Source: Candidatus Regiella endosymbiont of Tuberolachnus salignus (GTDB taxonomy: Bacteria; Pseudomonadota; Gammaproteobacteria; Enterobacterales; Enterobacteriaceae). Taken from it: a stretch of DNA of 64,000 bases. A program made the translations under genes and the position numbers. The notes below the pieces were generated by a model. It was not told where the DNA came from and searched no databases. It saw nothing but the letters and a program-made list of their open reading frames with translations. Numbering within the stretch: position 1 is the first letter of the stretch; the number at the start of each line of letters is the position of its first letter. Below are positions 53,855-64,000 of this stretch, in pieces. The stretch spans positions 992,001-1,056,000 of the forward strand of contig NZ_OZ026542.1 of assembly GCF_964020115.1 (NCBI RefSeq), read 5' to 3'.

Positions 53855-54577
53855 TTACTGCCTTTTTTTAGGCCGCCCTTTATTTCTCAGCGTAAAGGGT
53901 CTCAGTATTAAATCAACGGCTTGAGCAATGTTATTAGATGCTCCCTTTCTTTCCAGATACGTTACTATTTCTGATTTTGATGGCGCAGTATTGGGATCAT
54001 TTTCATCATAGGTTAACCAAAATTGGTTGATAGCATCGTCGACAAACTCCAAACCTTCTGACCGGTGTGTGGTTTCAAGCAAAGCACGTGAGGGAGGAGC
54101 ACTAAAATGATTAGGGTTGATAGTCTTTGTTTTTACAGATTGATAAGGAATGATGGGCTTCGGTTTGCTAACAAAATGTACCTTTTCCTGCGCTGTCCAA
54201 CAGAAGAGAGAATCCCTTGTAATAATGGTTTTTATTTTACTGACTTCTTTGCTTCTGTCCGTCGGCTTCATTTCTTCGTATACCACAACACACTCGCCTC
54301 CCCATACTCCGTTTTCCCAAATCGTTTCTTCGCTGACACATTTAACGACAGATAAAACCCCTCGCCTTATCGCGCTCACCATACCGGATGCGAACCCCCA
54401 GGCATCTTTCCAGCGGGGATGAGGTAATTTCCGTGCTTCCTCAATGCCGCCCAAAAAATCGAGCGGATCGATCCCGGCTAATAATAAAGCGGCTTGCTCT
54501 ATCGAAAACTCCTGTACCGTTTTCCAGTGTGTCAAATCGGGAATATCATCTAAAGTAGGCATACCTTGCCTCCACAT
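53855..54577 (-). CDS. Satellite/island protein of unknown function
   Basis: 240 aa. The N-terminal part (PDLTHWKTVQEFSIEQAALLLAGIDPLDF) is a pattern seen in many P4-like island proteins next to integrase, where a helix HWKT...FSIEQAALL is followed by AWGFASGMVSAIRRG. The C-terminus is basic (LRPFTLRNKGRPKKRQ) and may bind DNA. It lies between alpA and int. Role unknown. Confidence 0.7.
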   Translation of the reverse strand: MWRQGMPTLDDIPDLTHWKTVQEFSIEQAALLLAGIDPLDFLGGIEEARKLPHPRWKDAWGFASGMVSAIRRGVLSVVKCVSEETIWENGVWGGECVVVYEEMKPTDRSKEVSKIKTIITRDSLFCWTAQEKVHFVSKPKPIIPYQSVKTKTINPNHFSAPPSRALLETTHRSEGLEFVDDAINQFWLTYDENDPNTAPSKSEIVTYLERKGASNNIAQAVDLILRPFTLRNKGRPKKRQ

Positions 54578-54679
54578 CCTTGTGTCGTCCTTGAAAATTA
54601 TGTTTGTTTTTCGGGGGGAAGCCTAAACATAACCTGTTTTTAATGCCTATTTTATCTAGCACCGTCTACTGACCCAGCC

Positions 54680-55890
54680 CTAAGCTGATTGGCTAAATCG
54701 ACTTTGCATCACATTTTTAGTCCGTGCAAATTCATAGGGGGTAATGGCGCAGTCTCTATTCGCATCCAAATAATCTGCCCACCATTGCACCATTAAACGT
54801 CTTTCTTCTAGGTGCTCCGCTTTATGAATATAGGCAGCTCTGACATTATTTCTTTCTTGATGGCTCATCTGGCGTTCGACCGCATCCCTTGACCACAGTG
54901 CCGATTCAATGAGCGCCCCGCACGCCATCGCGCGAAAACCGTGGCCACAGACTTCTGTTTTTGTGTCATAACCCATTATCCTAAGGGCTTTATTGACCGT
55001 ATTTTCACTCATAGGTTTATGTACATAATGATCACCAATAAAGATGAGTTCATGTTCACCACTGATCGCTTTTATTTGCTCTAAAACCGCAATGGCTTGT
55101 CGACTTAATGGGACGAGGTGAGGGGTGCGCATTTTCGCACCACGAGATGAATATTTGACGCCTTTAAGTGCTTCCCTCTCTGCCGGTATTGTCCACAGTG
55201 CACGTTCGAAATCCACTTCGTTGTACCGAGCAAACCTAAGTTCGCTGGAACGAATAAAAATCAGTAATGTCAATTTTACCGCTAACTGGGTAAGTAAACG
55301 CCCTTTATAGTTTTCTATTCGTTCGAATAATTCAGGAATACGTGCAAAATCTAACGCGGGGCGATGGACACATTTACCGGTAGCAATGGCACCGGCCATA
55401 TCCTGAGCCGGATTGTAATCAATCATGCCACTCTGAACAGCGTAACGCATGATGGCGGTAGTGCGTTGTTGCAGGCGTGCCGCAACCTCTAATCGGCCTG
55501 AATGTTCGACTACTTTTATCGGTGTTAATAAATCGCGTGTTTTGAGATCAGCAATATTACGATGGCCTAGTGAAGGGAATAAATGATCTACCAAGGTTTT
55601 TAAGACTCTGGCGCTATGAGAAGCCGACCATTTTTTGTTACTTTCATGCCAGGCTCTGGCTACGGTTTCAAAACTATTCGCTGCACTTTGTTGCTCGACT
55701 TTGACTGCCTTTTTGTGTTCACTGGGATCTATGCCTGCCGCGACCAACTTTCTGGCCTGCTCGCGTTTATGTCTGGCATCAGAAAGTGTGATTTCAGGGT
55801 AAACGCCCAAAGCCAGCATCTTCTCTTTACCGCCAAAACGATAACGTAAGCGCCAATATTTTGAGCCATTAGGATGAATCAAAAGAAACA
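54680..55890 (-). pseudogene. int: P4-type tyrosine integrase, N-terminus cut by IS21 copy E
   Basis: 403 residues. The catalytic residues are all present: Arg in RSSELRFARYN, HGFR, His in MSHQERNN and Tyr in AAYIHKAEHLEER. The protein begins LLIHPNGSKYWRLRYRFGGKEK, and the usual first ~30 residues of the DUF4102 arm (…KPYKLADGGG) are missing because IS21 copy E starts at 55891. The apparent start codon is made by the junction. Loss of part of the arm-binding domain should impair function. The N-terminal piece is not found on the other side of the IS. Confidence 0.9.
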
Positions 55891-55946
55891 TGTCAACGCT
55901 ACTTTAGATTGACCACTTTTTGCTACTTTAAAATGTCCAGTTTTTG

Positions 55947-57934
<1,988 letters not shown>

Positions 57935-58010
57935 GGCTTTGTCACCACAAAGGAAACTGCATTCTGGCTTGAGTGGACAAATTAAATTAGCAATTTACGG
58001 TCTTTTATCA

Positions 58011-61000
58011 TTAGCGCTGACACCCCTTAAGCCTGACATGCTTCCGTACGATTTTGAGTAACTTCAAGGCGTTTTGTGAAGACCTATACTCTTTTTGATC
58101 GCGTAATGGCTCAAAGGTCAATAAGCGGTTTTCGGTGAGTTCGATTCTTTTTCTTAACAAGAAGACAGCCTGCTGCGCAAACGGCTGGCTGGCATCCAGG
58201 TTCGATAGAAAATGATGTAAGTGTTCAGGCTGAAAACGGAGTTTTGCCAGCAGATTATTTTCCTGAAGGTGCTTAGGTAACAGGCTGATATCATTAACGG
58301 TCGCGCCCATATCAAGCAGCGTTTTCAGGTTCAGGGTGACGCCGGCAAGTGTAACAGGCAGTGAGTGCTGCTGCTTGGTAGCAAAATCACCCAGTGATTT
58401 TTGCCACAGCGTCAGTGAGGGGAGAAGGGTACTGGCTTGATGAGGATCCACCCGATAGATGTCAAACCGATAGCCCCCGGCGTCTTGCCTGATACCGTAC
58501 TCTTGGGCGCGGGTCTGGCCGGAACTTTGCTTTGATTGTAAATAGTTATTCAGCAAAGTTTGTAACGTGGTACAACGGGTGGCAGGCGTTTTCGTGCTGA
58601 AATCGACAACGCCGACATAGGGATCATAAAGCGAACAGCGGTAGCGCGATCCCTGTTGTCGAATAGTCAACATCACGGAATGATACTGACCCTTTAACAG
58701 GTAATTGCCTGACACTGACGCCGTATTAAAAAAATGCTGTGTTTGTTTGAGGTTGAGCAGCGTAAAGATAGCTTTATTGTTGACCCTGATGGCGGGATCG
58801 GCTTTTAACTGCTCAAACTGGCGGTGTAGCCCGTCGGCTGCCTCCGCTTCACTGCCTGGCACCAGGCGACTGACTTTTTTTTCACGACTTTCCGTATACG
58901 CATTCAACCCATCAATAAAGGGGTCAGCATCACCGACTAGCGATGAATTTTTGGCATTAAGCCAAGCCAGACCCAATACCGTGGCATCCCGCTGTGTATT
59001 GACTCCCTGTCCTCTGGCACAGCACCCTGGTAACACTAAACGTGTTTTAACCTTTATTCGTGCCTCATTTTCCTCTGCACCTAGCTGATAAAAGTCGTAA
59101 GCGTTCTGTTGCTGGCGACGATGCCAATGTTGATGCTGTGCTAAAACATCCTCTCTTTGTAATGCTGTCGGGGCGTCATGCCGTTCAAGGTGGTGTAACA
59201 ACTGCTCATTATTCTTATGCCATTCCTGCAAACGCGCTTCATCACGCAGCGTTAGCACCAATTTTTCAACATCCAGTTGCTTATCTGGTCTCTGGAAGGC
59301 GTCTTTGAGCACCACAGCAGTGGCACTATCCAGGGATGTCACAGGTTGACTTGTACTGAGTCGATCCAGCTGCTGTGCAATCCAGCGGAGCCTGACGGGA
59401 AGATCAGCCCTGATCTCTGCGGTTACGTTGCCATGTTGATCACGCTGGTACAGGATTTTTCCTCTCTGTGCCCTATCGACAATATAGCCTTCATCATCAA
59501 GAAGAAACTTGTGACCGGTCTCAGCGACGCCAAGATCTTCACTGTATGCTGTTACCGAAATATTAGAACGTTCCAGTAACTGAATGAATCGTTCTGCAAA
59601 ATTATCTTGTTTATTTCGATCAACTAATGAACAAGCTGCCAGAACAATACGGGTAGGTCTAATATCCTGTTGAGTCAAAAAGTGGTTTATATTATTGGCT
59701 AACAGAGCCGGATTTTGACCCGCCAGGGTCATATTATTGGAAGATGTTCTACCACCTCGTCCGTGCCCTACCATTTGCATCCGTACGTTTTTTTTATTCC
59801 TTAATTGTTCCAGATTGCCGTAAATCAAACGATTGTTACCCTCCGAATCTAGCTGAAACAACAAAGAATGAGGATGCTTGGCCGCTAAATCTACTGCGGC
59901 TTTGGCCACAATAGGATTGTCTTCCAGTTGGATAATGATTTGTACATCATACTGACTCGCACCCCCGTCTGTACGAGGAACCATTTTTGGCGGTGGCTGC
60001 CAGGTATTCAGCTGACCATTTTTTGCCGGCGCTAAATCACTCTCCTGAAGAGCATCAGCTTGTTGATGAGTACCACCATCCATTGGTAGATATCTTGCAA
60101 ATCCTACTTCAAATTTATGTGTAGGGAGCATATTTTGTACCGATCTCAGCATGTTCGTTGCGTGAAGATCTGCCGGGGGCTTATAGTGTCCACTACCATT
60201 TGTCCATTTTTTTAACTTGCCGTGCTCAAAAATTAACTCTCCTGCATAATAAACAGCCAAAGGATTGTATTCAGTCTCTCCTTCAAGTTGCGTCAATGAG
60301 GTATGACCTGCAACGCTTTCCCCTATTTTAGCCACCCGAATGACTTCTGGCTCATCAATACGATTAACGAAAAAATATTTGCCATTGGGTATTTGTTCGC
60401 TGCCAGAAATGGATTCACCATTAGCCGTGATATTCACGATAAGGTAGCCATTATCAATTGGCATCATCAGTTTAAAAACCTGTTTTAATGGAGCAGGTTG
60501 TTGTTCCAATTCCCGGTGGGAATGTAAGGCTTGCATTCCCGGTATCGGGGGGGACAGAAGGGGTTTTGGCGGGATAGGCGGAGCATTATCACCTAATCTA
60601 TTCAGACGAATGGGATCGCTTGAAGATGCTGACGATTGTTCACTCGGCGTAGCGGATGTCTCCAATGTTGGTTTTGTTTTTTTGGCTAATCTTTCGTCCG
60701 ATTGAATATCGATACGAGAGCGTTTTCTTACTTCCGGTGGTACTTCGAGTGGATCCAGGTGCAGTACAACATGCTGATCTAAACGAGGCTTCATTTGCGC
60801 TTGAATAACACATTCACTATCAGCATTTATTTCAATCGTATTCACAGTAACACGACTTAATTTATCTTCTGGTAGTCCATTTTTAACCAGCTCTTGTATT
60901 TTTGCCTCTTCTATCCTTAAAAAATTTAACCTTATTTCTTCTTCCCCTATACTTCCCTCCAATACCTCTTTTAGCTCAGCAATAGAGACACATTCATCAG

Positions 61001-63143
61001 GGGAACTAAAATAATCGTCGACAATAAATACGGTACTACCCTCTTTTTCTGTACGTGAGATTATAACCCGTTGATGTGGTTTTTTTTCTTGCCATTTTTT
61101 AATAGCCAATTTCTCACTGTCATCAATACGATCATCATAAAATAATGCTTCATAGAACACATTGCTTATGTTGTTTTTTATTTCTGCTGCCAAATATAGT
61201 CTGTTGATTATTTTTCTACTTTTTTCAGTAGAAAGCTGTCCTACAAACTCACTATATTTATCATTTAACCTGGAAAAAAATCTTTCCTTTTCTTCTGGTG
61301 AGAGAGAGACATATTCTTCTTTTCGCGTACCATCACTATTTTCGATAATAATCTTGAAATAAACATTAATCCTTTCTCCAACCTGATTAAAATGAAACAC
61401 GCTTTCTGATAGCTCGGGTAAAATCATTTTTTTATTAGGATCAAGCTCAACATGCCTGCGCTTTTGCTCATAAAGTAAATTAATATAAGTAGATAATGAC
61501 AACCTGATATCATGTTTTTTATAAAACATGATTAACAGCTGTGGTTTATCTTGCCGGCTACCCGGTTTGATGGCACGCAGGAATTCTTTTCTAAATTCAC
61601 TGTTATTATTAAATTTTTGTTTAAATTCCTTAATAACTTTAATTTCTTCCTCCTCCGTTAATATCATCTCGTGTCGAGTATCTTCACCTTCAAGTTGGTA
61701 TAAAATAGAAATCTGTTTTGCGGAATTAATGTTTAATTTGACTTCTTTGATACCTTTCTCTTTTATTTCTTCTATTCCATTTATGAGTGATTCTAATGAT
61801 CCAAATCTTTCAGCATCTAATCGATTAAATTCTTTTTGAAAAGCGATAAACTCCTCTTCATCTTTTAAAATGTTTATCATCAATATTTTTTCTTGAAAAT
61901 GACGAATTTCATTCGGCGTTACTGCTTGAAAAGAACTATCTTGTATAAATATTTTTCTTTCTGTTCTTATCGCAACCTGAACAAGATAAGTTATATAATC
62001 CCTTAATTGGTATTTTTTTAAACCTAACAGAATTTCTCCATCGCCTATAAATTCAAATACAGATTTTTTGCTACCAGTCGACTTAATCTCTGCTTTTAAT
62101 TCTTGTAATTGAAGTTTTAATCCGCTAATTTCTAAAGGTAAGTTGTCTAAATCTGTATTTTCAATCAATTGAAAAAAGATATTTTTCATTTTTTTGTTAA
62201 ATCGTTTTTCTCTCTTATCTGGTTGCAAAATATTTTCAAACAATGTCGTAAAGGATATACCTTCCGGTTGCTCTAATTGATTCCTTAATTGCAACCATTT
62301 TATTTCATCTGTAGAGAATTTATCATTATATTCTGTTACATTTTTTAGCGTTACCACGCCCTCTGTATTTCTTTCATATTTAAAGTTGACCTTTGAGGTA
62401 AATCCATCAGCCAGAGCTTCTTCTTTATTCAGTGCGCTAGTGATTACATGACCATAAAAAAAGCCCTCTATTAGGATCAAAGTTTTAAGATTTAAGTGAC
62501 TACTGGCCTGTATATGTAAACTTGCTTTTCCTTCAACCTGAATCCCTCTTTTTGCCAGATCTTGTAAAGGTCGCATCAGGTTCGCTAAAAAACTATTATC
62601 ATCCGTTGGGCGTTCCCCTGGCCAAACCAGTTCGCATCCTAATAATACCAGCCTGACTTGCTGCAAATTGCCCGTTTCACTGATTTTCTGGATAAAGGGT
62701 TGTAGCCGCCGCTCCACCTCTTCTGCACCCAAATTTGCTATTACCTTTTTATAACCTGTTCCGTCTTTTTTTTGTACTTGACCACCATGCCCATGTAAAA
62801 GAATTCGTTTTTTCTTGCCCATTTTAGATAATAAAATTTCTTTTTCTGATAAGTCCGTTATTTCTTCAAGTTCCCCCGGGGGATTATTATTCTTCCATTG
62901 CCAAAATCGTGCATTATTAATACTGCCATCCCCTGTTGTTTGAATCAGGATGCTGTTATGAGGATGCCGGGCAAATTTTCTTTCTGCCGACTTTCTTATT
63001 ACCATATCGTCTTCAAGTTGGAAGACATAATTTTGATCATGATGATGGTCATGGTGTTGTCGATATTCTCTATTATCCTGAATTAATTCTCTTATTTTAT
63101 TTGAATCGGGTTGTTGCCAAGATTGTATTTCATCACTCATCAT
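58011..63143 (-). CDS. Large multi-domain cysteine protease toxin (two C80 domains, C58-like domain), 3' end cut by IS21
   Basis: 1,710 aa from the ATG at 63143 (AGGGAAG upstream; the frame opens earlier). Domain 1, about residues 35-230, is a divergent C80 protease: His119 in HGHGG and Cys170 in LLGCEL. Residues 250-800 are helical and charged. A basic stretch (RKRSRIDIQ, near 805) and a proline-rich linker (PPIPPKP, near 855) follow. Domain 2, about 1060-1230, closely resembles the autoprocessing protease of MARTX toxins (IQLEDNPIVAKAA, LAAKHPHS, GNNRLIYGN), with His1127 in VGHGRGG and Cys1171 in LAACSLV. Residues 1360-1530 look C58/YopT-like: Cys1374/1375, His1488 in QYHSVML, Asp1507 in LYDPYVG. 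No RTX repeats or signal peptide. The last three codons and the stop come from IS21 copy E, so the native C-terminus is lost. Confidence 0.85.
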   Translation of the reverse strand: MMSDEIQSWQQPDSNKIRELIQDNREYRQHHDHHHDQNYVFQLEDDMVIRKSAERKFARHPHNSILIQTTGDGSINNARFWQWKNNNPPGELEEITDLSEKEILLSKMGKKKRILLHGHGGQVQKKDGTGYKKVIANLGAEEVERRLQPFIQKISETGNLQQVRLVLLGCELVWPGERPTDDNSFLANLMRPLQDLAKRGIQVEGKASLHIQASSHLNLKTLILIEGFFYGHVITSALNKEEALADGFTSKVNFKYERNTEGVVTLKNVTEYNDKFSTDEIKWLQLRNQLEQPEGISFTTLFENILQPDKREKRFNKKMKNIFFQLIENTDLDNLPLEISGLKLQLQELKAEIKSTGSKKSVFEFIGDGEILLGLKKYQLRDYITYLVQVAIRTERKIFIQDSSFQAVTPNEIRHFQEKILMINILKDEEEFIAFQKEFNRLDAERFGSLESLINGIEEIKEKGIKEVKLNINSAKQISILYQLEGEDTRHEMILTEEEEIKVIKEFKQKFNNNSEFRKEFLRAIKPGSRQDKPQLLIMFYKKHDIRLSLSTYINLLYEQKRRHVELDPNKKMILPELSESVFHFNQVGERINVYFKIIIENSDGTRKEEYVSLSPEEKERFFSRLNDKYSEFVGQLSTEKSRKIINRLYLAAEIKNNISNVFYEALFYDDRIDDSEKLAIKKWQEKKPHQRVIISRTEKEGSTVFIVDDYFSSPDECVSIAELKEVLEGSIGEEEIRLNFLRIEEAKIQELVKNGLPEDKLSRVTVNTIEINADSECVIQAQMKPRLDQHVVLHLDPLEVPPEVRKRSRIDIQSDERLAKKTKPTLETSATPSEQSSASSSDPIRLNRLGDNAPPIPPKPLLSPPIPGMQALHSHRELEQQPAPLKQVFKLMMPIDNGYLIVNITANGESISGSEQIPNGKYFFVNRIDEPEVIRVAKIGESVAGHTSLTQLEGETEYNPLAVYYAGELIFEHGKLKKWTNGSGHYKPPADLHATNMLRSVQNMLPTHKFEVGFARYLPMDGGTHQQADALQESDLAPAKNGQLNTWQPPPKMVPRTDGGASQYDVQIIIQLEDNPIVAKAAVDLAAKHPHSLLFQLDSEGNNRLIYGNLEQLRNKKNVRMQMVGHGRGGRTSSNNMTLAGQNPALLANNINHFLTQQDIRPTRIVLAACSLVDRNKQDNFAERFIQLLERSNISVTAYSEDLGVAETGHKFLLDDEGYIVDRAQRGKILYQRDQHGNVTAEIRADLPVRLRWIAQQLDRLSTSQPVTSLDSATAVVLKDAFQRPDKQLDVEKLVLTLRDEARLQEWHKNNEQLLHHLERHDAPTALQREDVLAQHQHWHRRQQQNAYDFYQLGAEENEARIKVKTRLVLPGCCARGQGVNTQRDATVLGLAWLNAKNSSLVGDADPFIDGLNAYTESREKKVSRLVPGSEAEAADGLHRQFEQLKADPAIRVNNKAIFTLLNLKQTQHFFNTASVSGNYLLKGQYHSVMLTIRQQGSRYRCSLYDPYVGVVDFSTKTPATRCTTLQTLLNNYLQSKQSSGQTRAQEYGIRQDAGGYRFDIYRVDPHQASTLLPSLTLWQKSLGDFATKQQHSLPVTLAGVTLNLKTLLDMGATVNDISLLPKHLQENNLLAKLRFQPEHLHHFLSNLDASQPFAQQAVFLLRKRIELTENRLLTFEPLRDQKEYRSSQNALKLLKIVRKHVRLKGCQR

Positions 63144-63217
63144 TATATTTACTTCCCTGTAGATAATAAAAATATATTTAAAAACTGGCGTTTTATTTTG
63201 AACCATTGTAAATAATA

Positions 63218-63261
63218 TTCAGTTTCTAATCAGTTTTTAATCAGCTTTTAATCAGTTTTTA
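63218..63261. repeat. 11-bp tandem repeat upstream of the large toxin gene
   Basis: Four near-perfect units of ATCAGTTTTTA (first unit TTCAGTTTCTA, third ATCAGCTTTTA), 75-118 bp upstream of the toxin ATG, and followed by another TTCAGTTTTTA. The unit length is about one helical turn, so a regulator could bind all units on one face. Effect unknown. Confidence 0.75.
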
Positions 63262-63370
63262 AATAACTTTTCAGTTTTTACCGAAGATTTAGGCGGTGAA
63301 TTCCACCGTATCAGCCTGTGGAGAGATGAGCGCTGGCTTGAGTCGTAAGACTAAGAGCCTATTGATATTT

Positions 63371-63718
63371 TTACTGGAGGGTAGCCATTGCGTTAGCGAT
63401 GCTTGAGCTAACGACACCATTGCCTAGCTTGATATACTGAGCAACCATCTCTATTGTTTCAATGTTCTTATTAAATTCACCCAGTGATATCGGTTGCTTT
63501 AAGGATGCAGGCTTATCGTTAACGATCAATTGGATACCGATTCCCTTAGCAACCCCATCTTTACCTGCGTTTTCTAAATTTATAATCCCCTCGTTTATAT
63601 TTATAGGATAAGCCGAGAAATGAGTATCTACTGAAAGAAGCGATTGTTGGCTGGTCTTAAATTCCGTTGAACATAAATGGAACTCAGCTAAAAGAAAAAA
63701 AACAGTTGTGACATCAAT
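63371..63718 (-). pseudogene. Chaperone-usher fimbrial subunit, C-terminal fragment
   Basis: The minus-strand frame gives EFHLCSTEFKTSQQSLLSVDTHF, NAGKDGVAKGIGIQLIVNDKP and LGEFNKNIETIEMVAQYIKLGNGVVSSSIANAMATLQ stop. This is the last half of a type 1-like pilin (GIGIQL...LG...YIKLG.V..G.ANA.AT pattern). A stop lies just upstream and no start or signal peptide is present, so it is a remnant. Confidence 0.7.
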
Positions 63719-63825
63719 ACTTTATTTACAGAACAGATGTAATCATTATTATACTTCGTGGCTATGTTAATCCAGTGGTAAATTATTATACAAATTAAGA
63801 ACCAATTACTCATATGGAACCCATT

Positions 63826-64000
63826 ATGAAATTAAAAAAAATGTCTTACCTTGCCATCGTACTTTTCGCTCTCACCAATACTGCATTTGCAACGACGTCT
63901 GAGGAACTTGCTCAACAACGTCAACAAGTCGTTAAAAAATACGTTAATGATTTGGGAGCAGCAAAGTATCAGGAAATCAATAGTCTTTTTACTAAAGAGT
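63826..64000 (+). CDS. Small secreted protein, 5' part (cut by the window end)
   Basis: ATG 63826 opens MKLKKMSYLAIVLFALTNTAFA, a clear signal peptide with an AFA cleavage site, then TTSEELAQQRQQVVKKYVNDLGAAKYQEINSLFTKE. The mature start resembles exported NTF2/SnoaL-like proteins (a helix followed by a short turn before LF). The frame is open to the window end. Confidence 0.65.
   Translation, partial: MKLKKMSYLAIVLFALTNTAFATTSEELAQQRQQVVKKYVNDLGAAKYQEINSLFTKE

Noticed and set aside
61162..61839. Plus-strand open frames with membrane-like translations opposite the toxin
   Set aside because: They are antisense shadows of the lysine- and glutamate-rich minus-strand gene, which give Phe/Leu/Ser-rich artefacts.

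Overview
The window looks like the accessory genome of a host-restricted gammaproteobacterium of the Enterobacterales. The only clear housekeeping genes are parC and tmcA (6.7-11.1 kb) and a tRNA-Phe; all are close to enterobacterial versions as I remember them. Nearly everything else is mobile DNA: five copies of one IS21-family element, fragments of IS5, ISAs1, IS630, IS110 and IS3 elements, a P2-like prophage, a lambda-type tail remnant and a P4-like satellite. Many genes are broken. That mix of IS expansion, pseudogenes and effector-like genes fits a facultative insect symbiont such as Regiella, Hamiltonella or Fukatsuia, but the genus is inference.

Layout. 0-6.5 kb: an IS21 nested in an older IS21, then a pile-up of decayed transposase fragments. 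6.5-11.1 kb: a short fossil of P2 genes U/D, then tmcA and parC on the minus strand. 11.1-15.5 kb: a palindromic repeat, tRNA-Phe, a broken integrase and small phage regulatory genes (AlpA-like, C-type repressor, Cox-like). 15.6-17.7 kb: an IS21 copy that replaces the capsid and portal genes. 17.7-34 kb: the P2-like late block in P2 order (end of N, then M, L, X, Y, K, Rz/Rz1, R, S, V, W, J, I, H, G, FI, FII, E/E', T, U, D, ogr), carrying a HigBA-type toxin-antitoxin cargo, two Ogr-type late promoters and a programmed -1 frameshift. J has a deletion and the capsid genes are missing, so the prophage cannot form particles by itself.

34-46.7 kb: a tRNA-Arg fragment, brnTA, a fimbrial adhesin fragment between 94-bp direct repeats, a secreted endonuclease I stopped by one TGA, a YopT-like cysteine protease candidate, a lambda-type tail-tip module (I, J and two accessory genes) and an orphan 389-aa gene. 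46.7-50 kb: an IS5-type element split by IS21. 50-55.9 kb: a P4-like satellite (alpha primase-helicase, small genes, an Icd-like division inhibitor, AlpA, an integrase cut by IS21). The leader of its Icd-like gene has the A/B/C complementary-segment layout of P4 RNA immunity.

55.9-64 kb: an IS21 copy that cuts the 3' end of a 1,710-aa multi-domain protein with two MARTX-type C80 cysteine protease domains and a C58/YopT-like candidate domain. A fimbrial subunit fragment and the start of a small secreted protein follow. The two large protease genes are the most likely host-interaction factors. The satellite and phage features are the most mechanistically interesting.
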